Part shown: in pieces, positions 40,714 to 50,600 of the stretch
Layout of the letters: each line of letters starts with the position of its first letter
Position numbering within the stretch: position 1 is the stretch's first letter
Assembly: GCF_019049285.1 (NCBI RefSeq)
Contig: NZ_JAGMUL010000051.1
Coordinates: 1-64,000, forward strand
Length of the DNA: 64,000 nt
DNA from: Streptomyces sp. AC550_RSS872
GTDB lineage: Bacteria > Actinomycetota > Actinomycetes > Streptomycetales > Streptomycetaceae
Direction of reading: 5' to 3'
Program-made: the position numbers and the translations under genes
Notes under the pieces: generated by a model
The model's database searches: none
What the model was told of the DNA's origin: nothing
What the model saw: only the letters and a program-made list of their open reading frames with translations

Positions 40714-41832
40714 TCAGAAGCGGTCCGGGCGTTGTGGTGGCAGGTGGTCGTGTTGGTGGGTGCGGCGGGCCGCGGCACGGCCGGGGGCCGGGAAGCCGGG
40801 CGGCAGGGCCGCGTCCGTCGCGTTGACGCGCGGCAGGGCGTACGGGTGCTCGTCGGCCAGCCAGCGGATCAGCTGCTCGCGTACCGCGACCCGCACCGTC
40901 CACAGGTCGTCCGCGTCCTTCGCCGTCACCAGGGCCCGCACCTCCATGGTGCTCGGTGTCGAGTCCGTGACGACCAGGCCGTAGTCGCGGCCGTCCCACG
41001 CCGGGCACGCGCGCAGGACGTCACGCAGCTTCTCGCGCATCTTCTCCATCGGCGCCGAGTGGTCGACATGGAGGAAGACGGTGCCGGTCATCTGGGCGCC
41101 GCCGCGCGACCAGTTCTCGAAGGCCTTCGAGGTGAAGTACGACACCGGCATCGTGATCCGTCGCTCGTCCCAGGTCCGCACCGTCAGGAACGTCAGGGTG
41201 ATCTCCTCGACCGTGCCCCACTCGCCATCCACGACCACCGTGTCCCCGAGACGCACCATGTCCCCGAAGGCGATCTGGAACCCGGCGAACATGTTGCTCA
41301 GCGTGGACTGGGCCGCGACACCGGCGACGATGCCCAGGATGCCGGCCGAGGCCAGCAGCGAGGCACCCGCGGCGCGGAACGCCGGGAACGTCAGCAGCAT
41401 CGCCGCCACGGCCACCACGCCGACGATCGCCGACACCACGCGCGTGATCAACGTCACCTGGGTGCGCACCCGCCGGACCCGGGCCGGATCGCGGTGGACG
41501 CGGGCGTAGCGGCTGTACGTGGTTTCCACGACCGCCGCCGCGATACGGATCGCCAGCCAGGCCGCCGCCCCGATCAGCACCAGCGTCAGCAACCGGCCGA
41601 CGGCGACCTTGTTCTCCTCCAGCAGCTTCGCCTCGTCGTACGACCCTCTGAGCAGGGCCGCGCACAGGACGACCTGGTAGGGGACGCGGGCACGGCGCAG
41701 CAGACCCCACAGCGGGGTCTCGCTGTGCCGTTCGTCGGCCTTGCGCATCAGACGGTCGGTGGCCCACCCGATGACCAGGGTGAGCAGGACCGAGCCGCCG
41801 ATCACGATCAGCGGGCGGAGTATGTTCTCCAT
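40714..41832 (-). CDS. MscS-family mechanosensitive channel
   Basis: A 372-residue small-conductance channel homologue. Three to five membrane helices lead to the pore-lining helix and the MscS beta-domain (NMFAGFQIAFGDMVRLGDTVVVDGEWGTVEEITL), followed by the alpha/beta C-terminal domain. ATG 41832 is preferred because TACCTT stands 7 nt upstream; a GTG at 41850 would add six residues. It is divergent from the hydrolase gene. Confidence 0.87.
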   Translation of the reverse strand: MENILRPLIVIGGSVLLTLVIGWATDRLMRKADERHSETPLWGLLRRARVPYQVVLCAALLRGSYDEAKLLEENKVAVGRLLTLVLIGAAAWLAIRIAAAVVETTYSRYARVHRDPARVRRVRTQVTLITRVVSAIVGVVAVAAMLLTFPAFRAAGASLLASAGILGIVAGVAAQSTLSNMFAGFQIAFGDMVRLGDTVVVDGEWGTVEEITLTFLTVRTWDERRITMPVSYFTSKAFENWSRGGAQMTGTVFLHVDHSAPMEKMREKLRDVLRACPAWDGRDYGLVVTDSTPSTMEVRALVTAKDADDLWTVRVAVREQLIRWLADEHPYALPRVNATDAALPPGFPAPGRAAARRTHQHDHLPPQRPDRF

Positions 41833-41927
41833 GCCGTCGAAGGTAACCACCCGAGGGCGGTCATGAACATGTGCGCCGGTGAGGCGGTGGTCACGGCGTT
41901 GTCGTACCCGGCTGGCACCATGGCCTC

Positions 41928-42497
41928 ATGAACATCGTGCTCTTTCACTCGACCTATGGCCTCAGGCCCGCGGTGCGCCAGGCCGCGGACCGGCTGCGTG
42001 CCGCCGGACACGAGGTGTGGACGCCGGACCTCTTCGAGGGACGTACGTTCGAGACGGTCGAGGAGGGCATGGAGTTCCACGACTCGATCGGCAAGGACGA
42101 GCTGCTGAAGCGGGCCGTGCTCGCCGCCGCGCCCTACTCGGAGCGAGGCCTGGTGTACGCCGGGTTCTCGCTCGGCGCCTCCGTCGCCCAGACCCTGGCG
42201 CTCGGCGACGAGAAGGCCCGCGGGCTGCTGCTTCTGCACGGCACGTCGGACATCGCGGCGACCGCCTCGGTGGACGAGCTGCCGGTGCAGCTGCATGTCG
42301 CCGAGCCGGACCCGTTCGAGACGGACGACTGGCTGAGCGCCTGGTATCTCCAGATGGGCAGAGCGGGCGCCGACGTCGAGGTGTACAGATACGCCGGAGC
42401 CGGCCACCTCTACACCGACCCGGACCTGCCGGACTACGACGAGGAGGCCGCCGAGGCCACCTGGCGGGTGGCGCTCGGCTTCCTCGGAACCCTCTAG
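41928..42497 (+). CDS. Dienelactone-hydrolase-like alpha/beta hydrolase
   Basis: A 189-residue alpha/beta hydrolase. The nucleophile elbow is GFSLGAS, with Ser where true dienelactone hydrolases have Cys. The acid is probably in AEPDPFE and the His in GAGHLYTDP. CACCAT (41916-41921) lies 6 nt before ATG 41928 and there is no Shine-Dalgarno. The natural substrate is unknown. Confidence 0.85.
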   Translation: MNIVLFHSTYGLRPAVRQAADRLRAAGHEVWTPDLFEGRTFETVEEGMEFHDSIGKDELLKRAVLAAAPYSERGLVYAGFSLGASVAQTLALGDEKARGLLLLHGTSDIAATASVDELPVQLHVAEPDPFETDDWLSAWYLQMGRAGADVEVYRYAGAGHLYTDPDLPDYDEEAAEATWRVALGFLGTL

Positions 42498-42505
42498 AAG
42501 CCATT

Positions 42506-42545
42506 CGACCCTTGGAAGCCTCGGCCGACCCTTACAAGCCTCGGC
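42506..42545. repeat. 20-bp tandem repeat between convergent genes
   Basis: CGACCCTTGGAAGCCTCGGC (42506-42525) is followed directly by the same sequence with two changes (42526-42545). It lies in the gap between the hydrolase and phoD. Confidence 0.8.
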
Positions 42546-42561
42546 GGGCCCGTACGGCGCC

Positions 42562-44235
42562 TCAGACCGGGTCGTACGTCCGCTCGACCTTCTGCGTCCC
42601 GCTGCGCGTGCGGTACGAACGCGTCCAGGAGGCTGTCGCGTTCTGCTTCGTCTTGTCGGACAGGACGTAGTAGTCCATCTGGGCGCGCTCGGCCGTGATG
42701 TCCAGGACGCCGTAGCCGTGGCGGTCGGTGTCGACCCAGTGGACGTGCCGGTTGGCGGCCCTGATGACCGGCGAGGCGATGGCGGAGACCGTGCCCTCGG
42801 GGACCTTCACGAGGTCGTCGAGGTTGTCGGAGGTGACCGAGGTGACGACGAACTCCGTGGCGGCGGAGGCGGACAGCGGGTAGGTACCGGCGTCCACGGG
42901 CACGTCGTTGGCCCATGCCATGTGGATGTCGCCGGTCAGGAACACGGTGTTGCGGATCGCGTTCGAGCGCAGATGGGCGAGCAGCTCCCGGCGGTCGTCG
43001 GTGTAGCCGTCCCACTGGTCGGGGTTGAGGGCGAGGCCCTCCTGCGGCAGGCCCATCAGCTTGGCGAGCGGTTTGAGCAGGTCCGCGGTGAGGGAGCCGA
43101 TCGCGAACGGGGAGATCATCACCGAGTTGCCGACCAGCCGCCAGGTGGTGTCGGAGGACTTCAGCCCTGCCTTCAGCCAGTCCAGTTGGGCCCGCCCGGT
43201 GAGCGTACGGTCCGGGTCGTCGACCTCGCCGTCGCCGACCGAGACCTGCTGCGAGCGGAAGGAGCGCAGGTCCAGCAGGGAGAGGTCGGCGAGCTTGCCG
43301 AAGCGCAGCCGCCGGTAGGTGGTGCCGGCGATGGCCGGGCGCACCGGCATCCACTCGAAGTAGGCCTGCTTGGCGGCGGCCCGGCGCGCGGCCCAGCTGC
43401 CCTCGGCGCCCTCGGTGTGGTTCTCGGCGCCGCCCGACCAGGCGTCGTTGGCGATCTCGTGGTCGTCCCAGATCGCGATGACGGGAGCCTTGGTGTGCAG
43501 GGCCTGAAGGTCCGGGTCCGTCTTGTACTGGCCGTGCCGGACGCGGTAGTCGGCGAGGGTGAGGATCTCGTGGGTGGGCGCGGTCTGCCGTACGACGGTG
43601 CCGCGCGTGCCGTACTCGCCGGTGCCGTACTCGTAGATGTAGTCGCCGAGATGCAGCCAGGCGTCCAGGTCGCCGCGGGCCGCGAGATGGCGGTACGAGG
43701 AGAAGTAGCCGCCCTCCCAGTTGGCGCAGGAGACGACGCCGAAGCGCAGGCCCGCGACGGATGCGGTGGCCGCCGGCGCGGTGCGGGTGCGCGCCGCCGG
43801 GGAGTCCGTGCCGCCGGCCGAGAAGCGGAACCAGTAGTCGGTGGCCGGCTCCAGGCCGCGTATGTCCGCCTTGACGGTGTGGTCGGAGGCGGCGGTCGCG
43901 GTGGTCGAGCCTTTGGCGACGATGTTCGTCAGCGCCTTGTCCTTGGCGACGATCCAGCTGACCTCGGTGTCCTGGCCGAGCCCGGAGCCGGGCGTCGCCT
44001 CGGGTATCGGCGTCACCCGGGTCCACAGCAGGACGCCGTCGGGCAGCGGATCGCCGGAGGCGACGCCGTGCAGGAAGGCGGGGGCCGCGTCGGCGGCGCC
44101 GGCGGGCAGCGCGGCGGCGAGCGGGCCGGCCAGGACAGCCGTCGCCGCCGCGGCCTTGACGACCGTACGGCGGCGAGGGGCAAGGGAGTTGAGTCGCTCG
44201 TTGAGTCGCTCGGATGATCTGTGTCGATTGGTCAC
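42562..44235 (-). CDS. phoD: Secreted alkaline phosphatase/phosphodiesterase PhoD
   Basis: A 557-residue PhoD-type metallophosphatase. A twin-arginine signal (RRRTVVK at residues 21-27, hydrophobic stretch, AAA-type cleavage near 45) sends it out through the Tat pathway. An N-terminal PhoD_N domain precedes the catalytic domain, with metal-binding residues in [21 protein letters not shown] and TGDIHMAW. It is a broad phosphomonoesterase/diesterase of phosphate scavenging; relatives are PhoP-controlled, but no convincing PHO box is seen here. Confidence 0.92.
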   Translation of the reverse strand: MTNRHRSSERLNERLNSLAPRRRTVVKAAAATAVLAGPLAAALPAGAADAAPAFLHGVASGDPLPDGVLLWTRVTPIPEATPGSGLGQDTEVSWIVAKDKALTNIVAKGSTTATAASDHTVKADIRGLEPATDYWFRFSAGGTDSPAARTRTAPAATASVAGLRFGVVSCANWEGGYFSSYRHLAARGDLDAWLHLGDYIYEYGTGEYGTRGTVVRQTAPTHEILTLADYRVRHGQYKTDPDLQALHTKAPVIAIWDDHEIANDAWSGGAENHTEGAEGSWAARRAAAKQAYFEWMPVRPAIAGTTYRRLRFGKLADLSLLDLRSFRSQQVSVGDGEVDDPDRTLTGRAQLDWLKAGLKSSDTTWRLVGNSVMISPFAIGSLTADLLKPLAKLMGLPQEGLALNPDQWDGYTDDRRELLAHLRSNAIRNTVFLTGDIHMAWANDVPVDAGTYPLSASAATEFVVTSVTSDNLDDLVKVPEGTVSAIASPVIRAANRHVHWVDTDRHGYGVLDITAERAQMDYYVLSDKTKQNATASWTRSYRTRSGTQKVERTYDPV

Positions 44236-44265
44236 GAGCGATCAGGTTACTGATCGGTATGAACG

Positions 44266-44299
44266 AGAGCGGGCGAACCGGTGAAAGTTCGCCCGCTCT
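44266..44299. terminator. Hairpin between the DsbA-like gene and phoD
   Basis: AGAGCGGGCGAAC (44266-44278) and GTTCGCCCGCTCT (44287-44299) form a perfect 13-bp stem with an 8-nt loop. On the minus strand it lies 48 bp after the DsbA-like stop and 30 bp before the phoD start, so it should separate their transcripts. Confidence 0.8.
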
Positions 44300-44347
44300 T
44301 TGCGCGAAGGCCGCCTTCCGGGCCCTGCCGCTGTCCTGCGGCCGGCG

Positions 44348-45187
44348 TCAGCCCTTGAGGGCCGCGTCCACCGCCTTGGTGAACTCCTCCGCCGTCCAGG
44401 GCGTGTTGGGGTTGGAGGTCTCGAGCTTCTTGCCGTCCATGACGAAGCTCGGGGTTCCCGACACGTCGTCCTTGTTGGTGTCGAAGGCCTTCGACATGGC
44501 CAGCGCCCAGGCGTCGTAGGTGCCCTTCTTCACCGCGTTCTGGAACTTGGTGTTGTTCTTCAGGGCGGGGACCGAGTCGGCGATCTCGATCAGGTAGTCG
44601 TCGTCCTTGAACTTGTCGTCGGACTCCTCCGGGTGGTACTTCGCCGAGTACAGCGCGGTCTTGTACTCGAGGAACGCCTCCGGGCTCACGTTCAGCGCGG
44701 CGCCCATGGCGCTCATCGCGTTCTTGGAGCCCTCGCCGCGGGCTCCGATCTCGTTGTCCTTCATCTGGTCGCCGTCGAGGAACGTGCCGCCGACGAACTG
44801 GAGCTTGTACTTGCCGGCCTCGATGTCCTTGTCGACGACGGGGCCGGCAGCCTGCTCGAACGAGGCGCAGACCGGGCAGCGCGGGTCCTCGTAGATCTTG
44901 AGGGTCTTCTTGGCGCTGTCCTTGCCGATGACGACGGTCGTGCCGTTCGTGCCGGAGGTGTTGGCCGGCGCGACCACCTTGGCGTCCGTCATCGACTCCC
45001 AGTGGCTGGGCTTGTTGGCCTGGACGACCGCGTAGCCGATGCCGCCGGCCGCCGCCAGGACGCCGACGACCGAGCAGGCGACGATGATCTGCCGCCTGAT
45101 CTTGGCCCGCTTGGCCTCGCGCTCACGCTCGGCGCGCAGCCGCTCCCGGGCCGCCGACTTCGCCGCCTGGCTGTTCCGCTTGCTCAT
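44348..45187 (-). CDS. Membrane-anchored DsbA-like thioredoxin-fold protein
   Basis: 279 residues: a basic cytoplasmic segment rich in Arg/Lys/Glu, one membrane helix at about residues 35-57 (QIIVACSVVGVLAAAGGIGY), then an external DsbA/Mpt-like domain with the redox motif CPVC (in YEDPRCPVCASFEQ) and the cis-Pro segment GTPSFVMDGK. It probably makes or shuffles disulphides in exported proteins. ATG 45187 (MSKRNSQAAK) has GGAG upstream and is preferred over the start nine residues earlier. Confidence 0.88.
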   Translation of the reverse strand: MSKRNSQAAKSAARERLRAEREREAKRAKIRRQIIVACSVVGVLAAAGGIGYAVVQANKPSHWESMTDAKVVAPANTSGTNGTTVVIGKDSAKKTLKIYEDPRCPVCASFEQAAGPVVDKDIEAGKYKLQFVGGTFLDGDQMKDNEIGARGEGSKNAMSAMGAALNVSPEAFLEYKTALYSAKYHPEESDDKFKDDDYLIEIADSVPALKNNTKFQNAVKKGTYDAWALAMSKAFDTNKDDVSGTPSFVMDGKKLETSNPNTPWTAEEFTKAVDAALKG

Positions 45188-45228
45188 CTTGATGATCTCC
45201 ATGGGGTCACGCACACCTGTATGTGCGG

Positions 45229-45238
45229 GATACGTATC
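45229..45238. other. 10-bp perfect palindrome
   Basis: GATACGTATC lies 42 bp before the DsbA-like start, in the short gap after the membrane-protein gene. It may be a small operator; nothing else supports this. Confidence 0.2.
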
Positions 45239-45295
45239 GGGACGTGGTGGTGCTCGAAATGCCGTGCGCGTGTGATCAGTGACGGTGCAGTCGGT

Positions 45296-45988
45296 TCACA
45301 CGAGGGCGGGTGAGCACGGAGGGCCACGCCGTCCCAGGGAGTGCGCTAGGAGGAGGCTGCGGGCGCCGGCCGTACGGCGGGCGGGGCGCGGCAGCCGACG
45401 GACCGGCGCGGTCCGGCGCACCGACACGGCGGCGACCGCCAGCAGCAGCGGGCGGAACGTCGTCGCCGCCACGGCCCGCACCAGCTGGTCCAGCGCCCGC
45501 TCGCCGCGCCGCAGCCAGGCGGCGGCGACGAGGCCGACGCCGATGTGCGCGCCGAGCAGCAGCCAGGCGGTGGCCGGGTCGGCGTGGGCGAGCAGACCGC
45601 CGAGCTTGTCGGGATCGGTGCCGGTGACCTCGGCCAGCGGGGTGCCGACCCGGGTGCCGTCGCCGCACAGCACGTCCCAGCCGACCGAGGCCAGCGGACC
45701 GGCGACCGGACCGCCCGCCCTGCCGTAACAGACGTGCTGGCCGGTGGTGAGGATCGTGTCGGCGGCCAGTTCCAGGGGGATCAGCAGGGCGGCGATCCGC
45801 CCGAAGCTCCGCTCGCGCCCGGCCAGGGCGTACGCCAGGACGAACACGGCGGCGGCCAGCAGGGCCACCGTGTTCAACGGCAGGGGTGCCCGCGACAGCA
45901 GCACGTGCGACGCGGTGCTGAGCGTCACGACGAGTGACGTGAACAGCGCCGCGCGTACGGCTCGTAGCTGGGTTCCGGATATGTCCAT
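45296..45988 (-). CDS. Polytopic membrane protein of unknown function
   Basis: 230 residues with about five hydrophobic segments (near 12-32, 40-56, 63-82, 138-158, 170-190) and an external loop with two cysteines, Cys87 and Cys108 (TTGQHVCYG and DVLCGDG), ending in a basic tail. I do not recognise the family. It lies directly upstream of the DsbA-like gene on the same strand, 108 bp apart, so a joint role such as redox or envelope maintenance is possible but unproven. Confidence 0.65.
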   Translation of the reverse strand: MDISGTQLRAVRAALFTSLVVTLSTASHVLLSRAPLPLNTVALLAAAVFVLAYALAGRERSFGRIAALLIPLELAADTILTTGQHVCYGRAGGPVAGPLASVGWDVLCGDGTRVGTPLAEVTGTDPDKLGGLLAHADPATAWLLLGAHIGVGLVAAAWLRRGERALDQLVRAVAATTFRPLLLAVAAVSVRRTAPVRRLPRPARRTAGARSLLLAHSLGRRGPPCSPALV

Positions 45989-46077
45989 GGCGGAGGAGAG
46001 TGTGTCACGTGGTCCTGTAAAAGACCCCTAAAGGGTGCCTGTGAGCGGCCGGGGAACGCCGGTGAGCGACCTTTCCG

Positions 46078-47418
46078 TCACAGACCCGGAATCCGGCCGT
46101 TGCGGAACAGGTCCACGAAGATCTGGTGGTCGCCGCGCGCGCGTGCGCCGTAGTCGTGGGCGAAGGAGACCAGGAGCTCCGCGAAGCCGTCCTCGTCGGC
46201 GGCGATGGCCGCGTCGATGGCCCGCTCGGTGGAGAACGGCACCAGGGACTCGCCGGAGGTGTCGTCCGCCGCCGCGTGCATGGTGGCCGTGGCTCGCCCG
46301 AGGTCGGCGACGACGGCCGCGATCTCCTCCGGGTCGTCGATGTCGCCCCAGTCCAGGTCCACCGCGTACGGCGAGACCTCGGCGACCAGCTGGCCCGCGC
46401 CGTCGAGCTCGGTCCAGCCGAGCCACGGGTCGGCGTTCGCCTGGAGCGCGCGCTGGGAGATCACCGTGCGGTGGCCCTCGTGCTGGAAGTAGTCGTGCAG
46501 CGCCTGGTCCGTGATGTGCCGGGAGACGGCCGGGGTCTGGGCCTGCTTGAGGTAGATCACCACGTCGTTCTCGAGGGCGTCGGTGTGGCCCTCCAGCAGG
46601 ATGTTGTACGACGGCAGCCCGGCCGAGCCGATACCGATGCCGCGGCGGCCCACCACGTCCTTCACCCGGTAGGAGTCCGGGCGGGCCAGCGAGGCGTCCG
46701 GCAGGGTCTCCAGGTAGCCGTCGAAGGCGGCGAGCACCTTGTAGCGCGTGGCCGCGTCCAGCTCGATGGAGCCGCCGCCGGCGGCGAAGCGGCGCTCGAA
46801 GTCGCGGATCTCGGTCATCGACTCCAGCAGTCCGAAGCGGGTCAGCGCGCGGGCGTCGCGCAGCGCGTCCAGCAGCGGGCCCTGGGCGGTGTCCAGCGTG
46901 AACGGCGGCACCTCGTCGCTCTTGGCGCCGGTCGCCAGGGCGTGCACGCGCTCGCGGTAGGCGGCCGCGTAGATCCGCACCAGCTCGGTGATCTGCTCGT
47001 CGCCGAGCGCCTTCGCGTACCCGATGAGGGCGATGGAGGCGGCGAAGCGCTTGAGGTCCCAGGTGAAGGGGCCGACGTAGGCCTCGTCGAAGTCGTTGAC
47101 GTTGAAGATCAGCCGGCCGTTGGCGTCCATGTACGTGCCGAAGTTCTCCGCGTGCAGGTCGCCGTGGATCCACACGCGCGAGGTGCGCTCGTCGAGGAAC
47201 GGGCCGCCGCGCTTCGAGCCGAACTCTTTGTACGCGGTGAGGTCGTGGTAGAAGAGGCACGCCGTGCCGCGGTAGAACGCGAAGGCCGAGGCCGCCATCT
47301 TCCGGAACTTCACGCGGAACGCGGCCGGGTCGGCGGCCAGGAGCTCGCCGAAGGCGGTCTCGAAGACGGCGAGGATCTCGTCGCCGCGCTGCTCGTCGTT
47401 GAGCTGGGGGACCGACAT
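46078..47418 (-). CDS. DUF2252 family protein
   Basis: A 446-residue DUF2252 protein. Kinase-like motifs are visible: WIHGDLHAENFGTY (catalytic-loop-like Asp) and FNVNDFDEAYVGPFTWDLKR (metal-binding DFD-like). ATG 47418 is chosen because AGGAGG lies 9 nt upstream; the frame stays open further. Members are thought to be aminoglycoside-phosphotransferase-fold proteins of unknown substrate. It is divergent from dnaE. Confidence 0.87.
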   Translation of the reverse strand: MSVPQLNDEQRGDEILAVFETAFGELLAADPAAFRVKFRKMAASAFAFYRGTACLFYHDLTAYKEFGSKRGGPFLDERTSRVWIHGDLHAENFGTYMDANGRLIFNVNDFDEAYVGPFTWDLKRFAASIALIGYAKALGDEQITELVRIYAAAYRERVHALATGAKSDEVPPFTLDTAQGPLLDALRDARALTRFGLLESMTEIRDFERRFAAGGGSIELDAATRYKVLAAFDGYLETLPDASLARPDSYRVKDVVGRRGIGIGSAGLPSYNILLEGHTDALENDVVIYLKQAQTPAVSRHITDQALHDYFQHEGHRTVISQRALQANADPWLGWTELDGAGQLVAEVSPYAVDLDWGDIDDPEEIAAVVADLGRATATMHAAADDTSGESLVPFSTERAIDAAIAADEDGFAELLVSFAHDYGARARGDHQIFVDLFRNGRIPGL

Positions 47419-47619
47419 CGCTGGGTGCCTCCTGGTGCATGTGTACGACAGCGTTTCTGTCATCTCCAACGGACGGGCCGCCGGGAAAGTGCCCGCGGCC
47501 CTCGCTGTGAAGGTACGCGGGGGAGCCCCGCGAGTGTCAGTGGCGAGGCATAGACTTCGACGCTGTCCCCGGAAGTGTCCGCCCGCCTGTCACCGAGTGT
47601 TTTCCATGGAGGCCAAGCC

Positions 47620-50600
47620 GTGTCAAAGCCGCCGTTCACGCACCTGCACGTCCACACCCAGTACTCGCTGCTGGACGGTGCCGCGCGGCTGAAGGACATG
47701 TTCAACGCCTGCAACGAGATGGGCATGACGCACATCGCCATGTCCGACCACGGCAACCTCCACGGGGCGTACGACTTCTTCCACACCGCGAAGAAGGCCG
47801 GAATCACCCCGATCATCGGGATCGAGGCCTATGTCGCCCCGGAGTCCCGGCGCAACAAGCGCAAGATCCAGTGGGGCCAGCCGCACCAGAAGCGGGACGA
47901 CGTCTCAGGTTCGGGTGGTTACACCCACAAGACGATGTGGGCCGTGAACAAGACGGGCCTGCACAACATCTTCCGGCTGTCGTCGGACGCGTACGCCGAG
48001 GGCTGGCTCCAGAAGTGGCCCCGGATGGACAAGGAGACGATCTCCCAGTGGTCCGAGGGGATCGTCGCCTCCACCGGCTGCCCCTCCGGCGAGGTGCAGA
48101 CCCGGCTGCGGCTGGGGCAGGAGGAAGAGGCCCTCAAGGCGGCCGCCGACTACCAGGACATCTTCGGCAAGGACAAGTACTTCCTGGAGCTGATGGACCA
48201 CGGCATCGACATCGAGCACCGGGTCCGCGACGGCCTGCTGGAGATCGGCAGGAAGCTCGGCATCCCCCCGCTGGTCACCAACGACTCGCACTACACCTAC
48301 GCGCACGAGGCGACCGCCCACGACGCCCTGCTGTGCATCCAGACCGGCAAGAACCTCTCCGACCCGGACCGCTTCAAGTTCGACGGCACCGGCTACTACC
48401 TGAAGTCCACGGACGAGATGTACGCCATCGACTCCTCGGACGCCTGGCAGCAGGGCTGCGCCAACACGCTCCTCGTGGCCGAGATGGTCGACACCACCGG
48501 CATGTTCGAGGCCAAGAACCTCATGCCGAAGTTCGACATCCCCGAGGGCTACACCGAGGTCACCTGGTTCAAGGAGGAGGTCCGCCGGGGCATGGAGCGC
48601 CGCTTCCCCGGCGGCATCCCCGAGGACCGGCAGAAGCAGGCCGAGTACGAGATGGACGTCATCATCTCGATGGGCTTCCCCGGCTACTTCCTCGTCGTCG
48701 CCGACTTCATCATGTGGGCCAAGAACAACGGCATCGCGGTCGGCCCCGGCCGAGGCTCCGCGGCCGGCTCGATCGTCGCCTACGCCATGGGCATCACCGA
48801 CCTCGACCCCATCCCGCACGGCCTGATCTTCGAGCGGTTCCTCAACCCCGAGCGCATCTCCATGCCCGACGTCGACATCGACTTCGACGAGCGCAGGCGC
48901 GTCGAGGTGATCAGGTACGTGACGGAGAAGTACGGCGCCGACAAGGTCGCCATGATCGGCACCTACGGCAAGATCAAGGCGAAGAACGCGATCAAGGACT
49001 CCGCGCGCGTGCTGGGCTACCCGTACGCCATGGGCGACCGCCTCACCAAGGCCATGCCCGCCGACGTCCTCGGCAAGGGCATCGACCTCAACGGCATCAC
49101 CGACCCCTCGCACCCCCGTTACAGCGAGGCGGGCGAGATCCGGGCGATGTACGAGAACGAGCCGGACGTGAAGAAGGTCATCGACACCGCGAAGGGCGTC
49201 GAGGGCCTGGTCCGGCAGATGGGTGTGCACGCGGCCGGCGTGATCATGTCCAGCGAGACCATCACCGAGCACGTGCCCGTCTGGGTCAGGCACACCGACG
49301 GCGTGACCATCACGCAGTGGGACTACCCGAGCTGTGAGTCGCTCGGCCTGCTGAAGATGGACTTCCTCGGCCTGCGCAACCTGACGATCATGGACGACGC
49401 CGTCAAGATGGTGAAGTCCAACAAGGGCATCGACATCGATCTGCTGAGCCTCCCGCTCGACGATCCGACGACCTTCGAACTGCTCCAGCGCGGCGACACC
49501 CTCGGCGTCTTCCAGTTCGACGGCGGCCCCATGCGCTCACTGCTGCGCCTGATGAAGCCCGACAACTTCGAAGACATCTCCGCCGTCTCCGCCCTGTACC
49601 GTCCGGGCCCGATGGGCATGGACTCACACACCAACTACGCCCTGCGCAAGAACAAGCTCCAGGAGATCACCCCGATCCACAAGGAGCTGGAGGAGCCCCT
49701 CGAAGAGGTCCTCGCCGTCACCTACGGCCTGATCGTCTACCAGGAGCAGGTGCAGAAGGCCGCCCAGATCATCGCCGGCTACTCGCTCGGCGAGGCCGAC
49801 ATCCTCCGCCGCGTGATGGGCAAGAAGAAGCCCGAGGAACTGGCGAAGAACTTCGTCCTCTTCCAGGACGGCGCCCGCAAGAAGGGCTACAGCGACGAGG
49901 CCATCCAGGCCCTGTGGGACGTACTGGTCCCGTTCGCCGGCTACGCGTTCAACAAGGCGCACTCCGCCGCGTACGGCCTGGTCTCGTACTGGACCGCCTA
50001 CCTCAAGGCGAACCACCCCGCCGAGTACATGGCCGCGCTGCTGACGTCCGTCAAGGACGACAAGGACAAGTCGGCCGTCTACCTCAACGAGTGCCGCCGC
50101 ATGGGCATCAAGGTGCTCCCGCCGAACGTCAACGAGTCGGTGCACAACTTCGCCGCCCAGGGCGACGACGTGATCCTCTTCGGCCTCGAAGCAGTGCGCA
50201 ACGTCGGCACGAACGTGGTCGAGTCGATCATCAAGAGCCGCAAGGCCAAGGGCAAGTACGCCTCCTTCCCCGACTACCTCGACAAGGTCGACGCGACCGC
50301 GTGCAACAAGCGCACCACGGAGTCGCTGATCAAGGCGGGCGCGTTCGACACCCTGGGGCACACCCGCAAGGGCCTCACCGCGCACTTCGAGCCGATGATC
50401 GACAACGTGGTCGCGGTCAAGCGCAAGGAGGCCGAGGGCCAGTTCGACCTCTTTGGCGGCATGGGCGAGGAGGAGACCAACGAGCCCGGCTTCGGACTCG
50501 ACGTCGTCTTCACCGACGAGGAGTGGGACAAGACCTATCTGCTCGCCCAGGAGCGGGAGATGCTCGGTCTGTACGTCTCCGACCACCCGCTCTTCGGTCT

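Noticed and set aside
44255-44290. PHO-box-like GTTC repeats upstream of phoD
   Set aside because: The GTTC copies are the arms of the 44266-44299 hairpin and do not keep the 11-bp spacing of PhoP sites.
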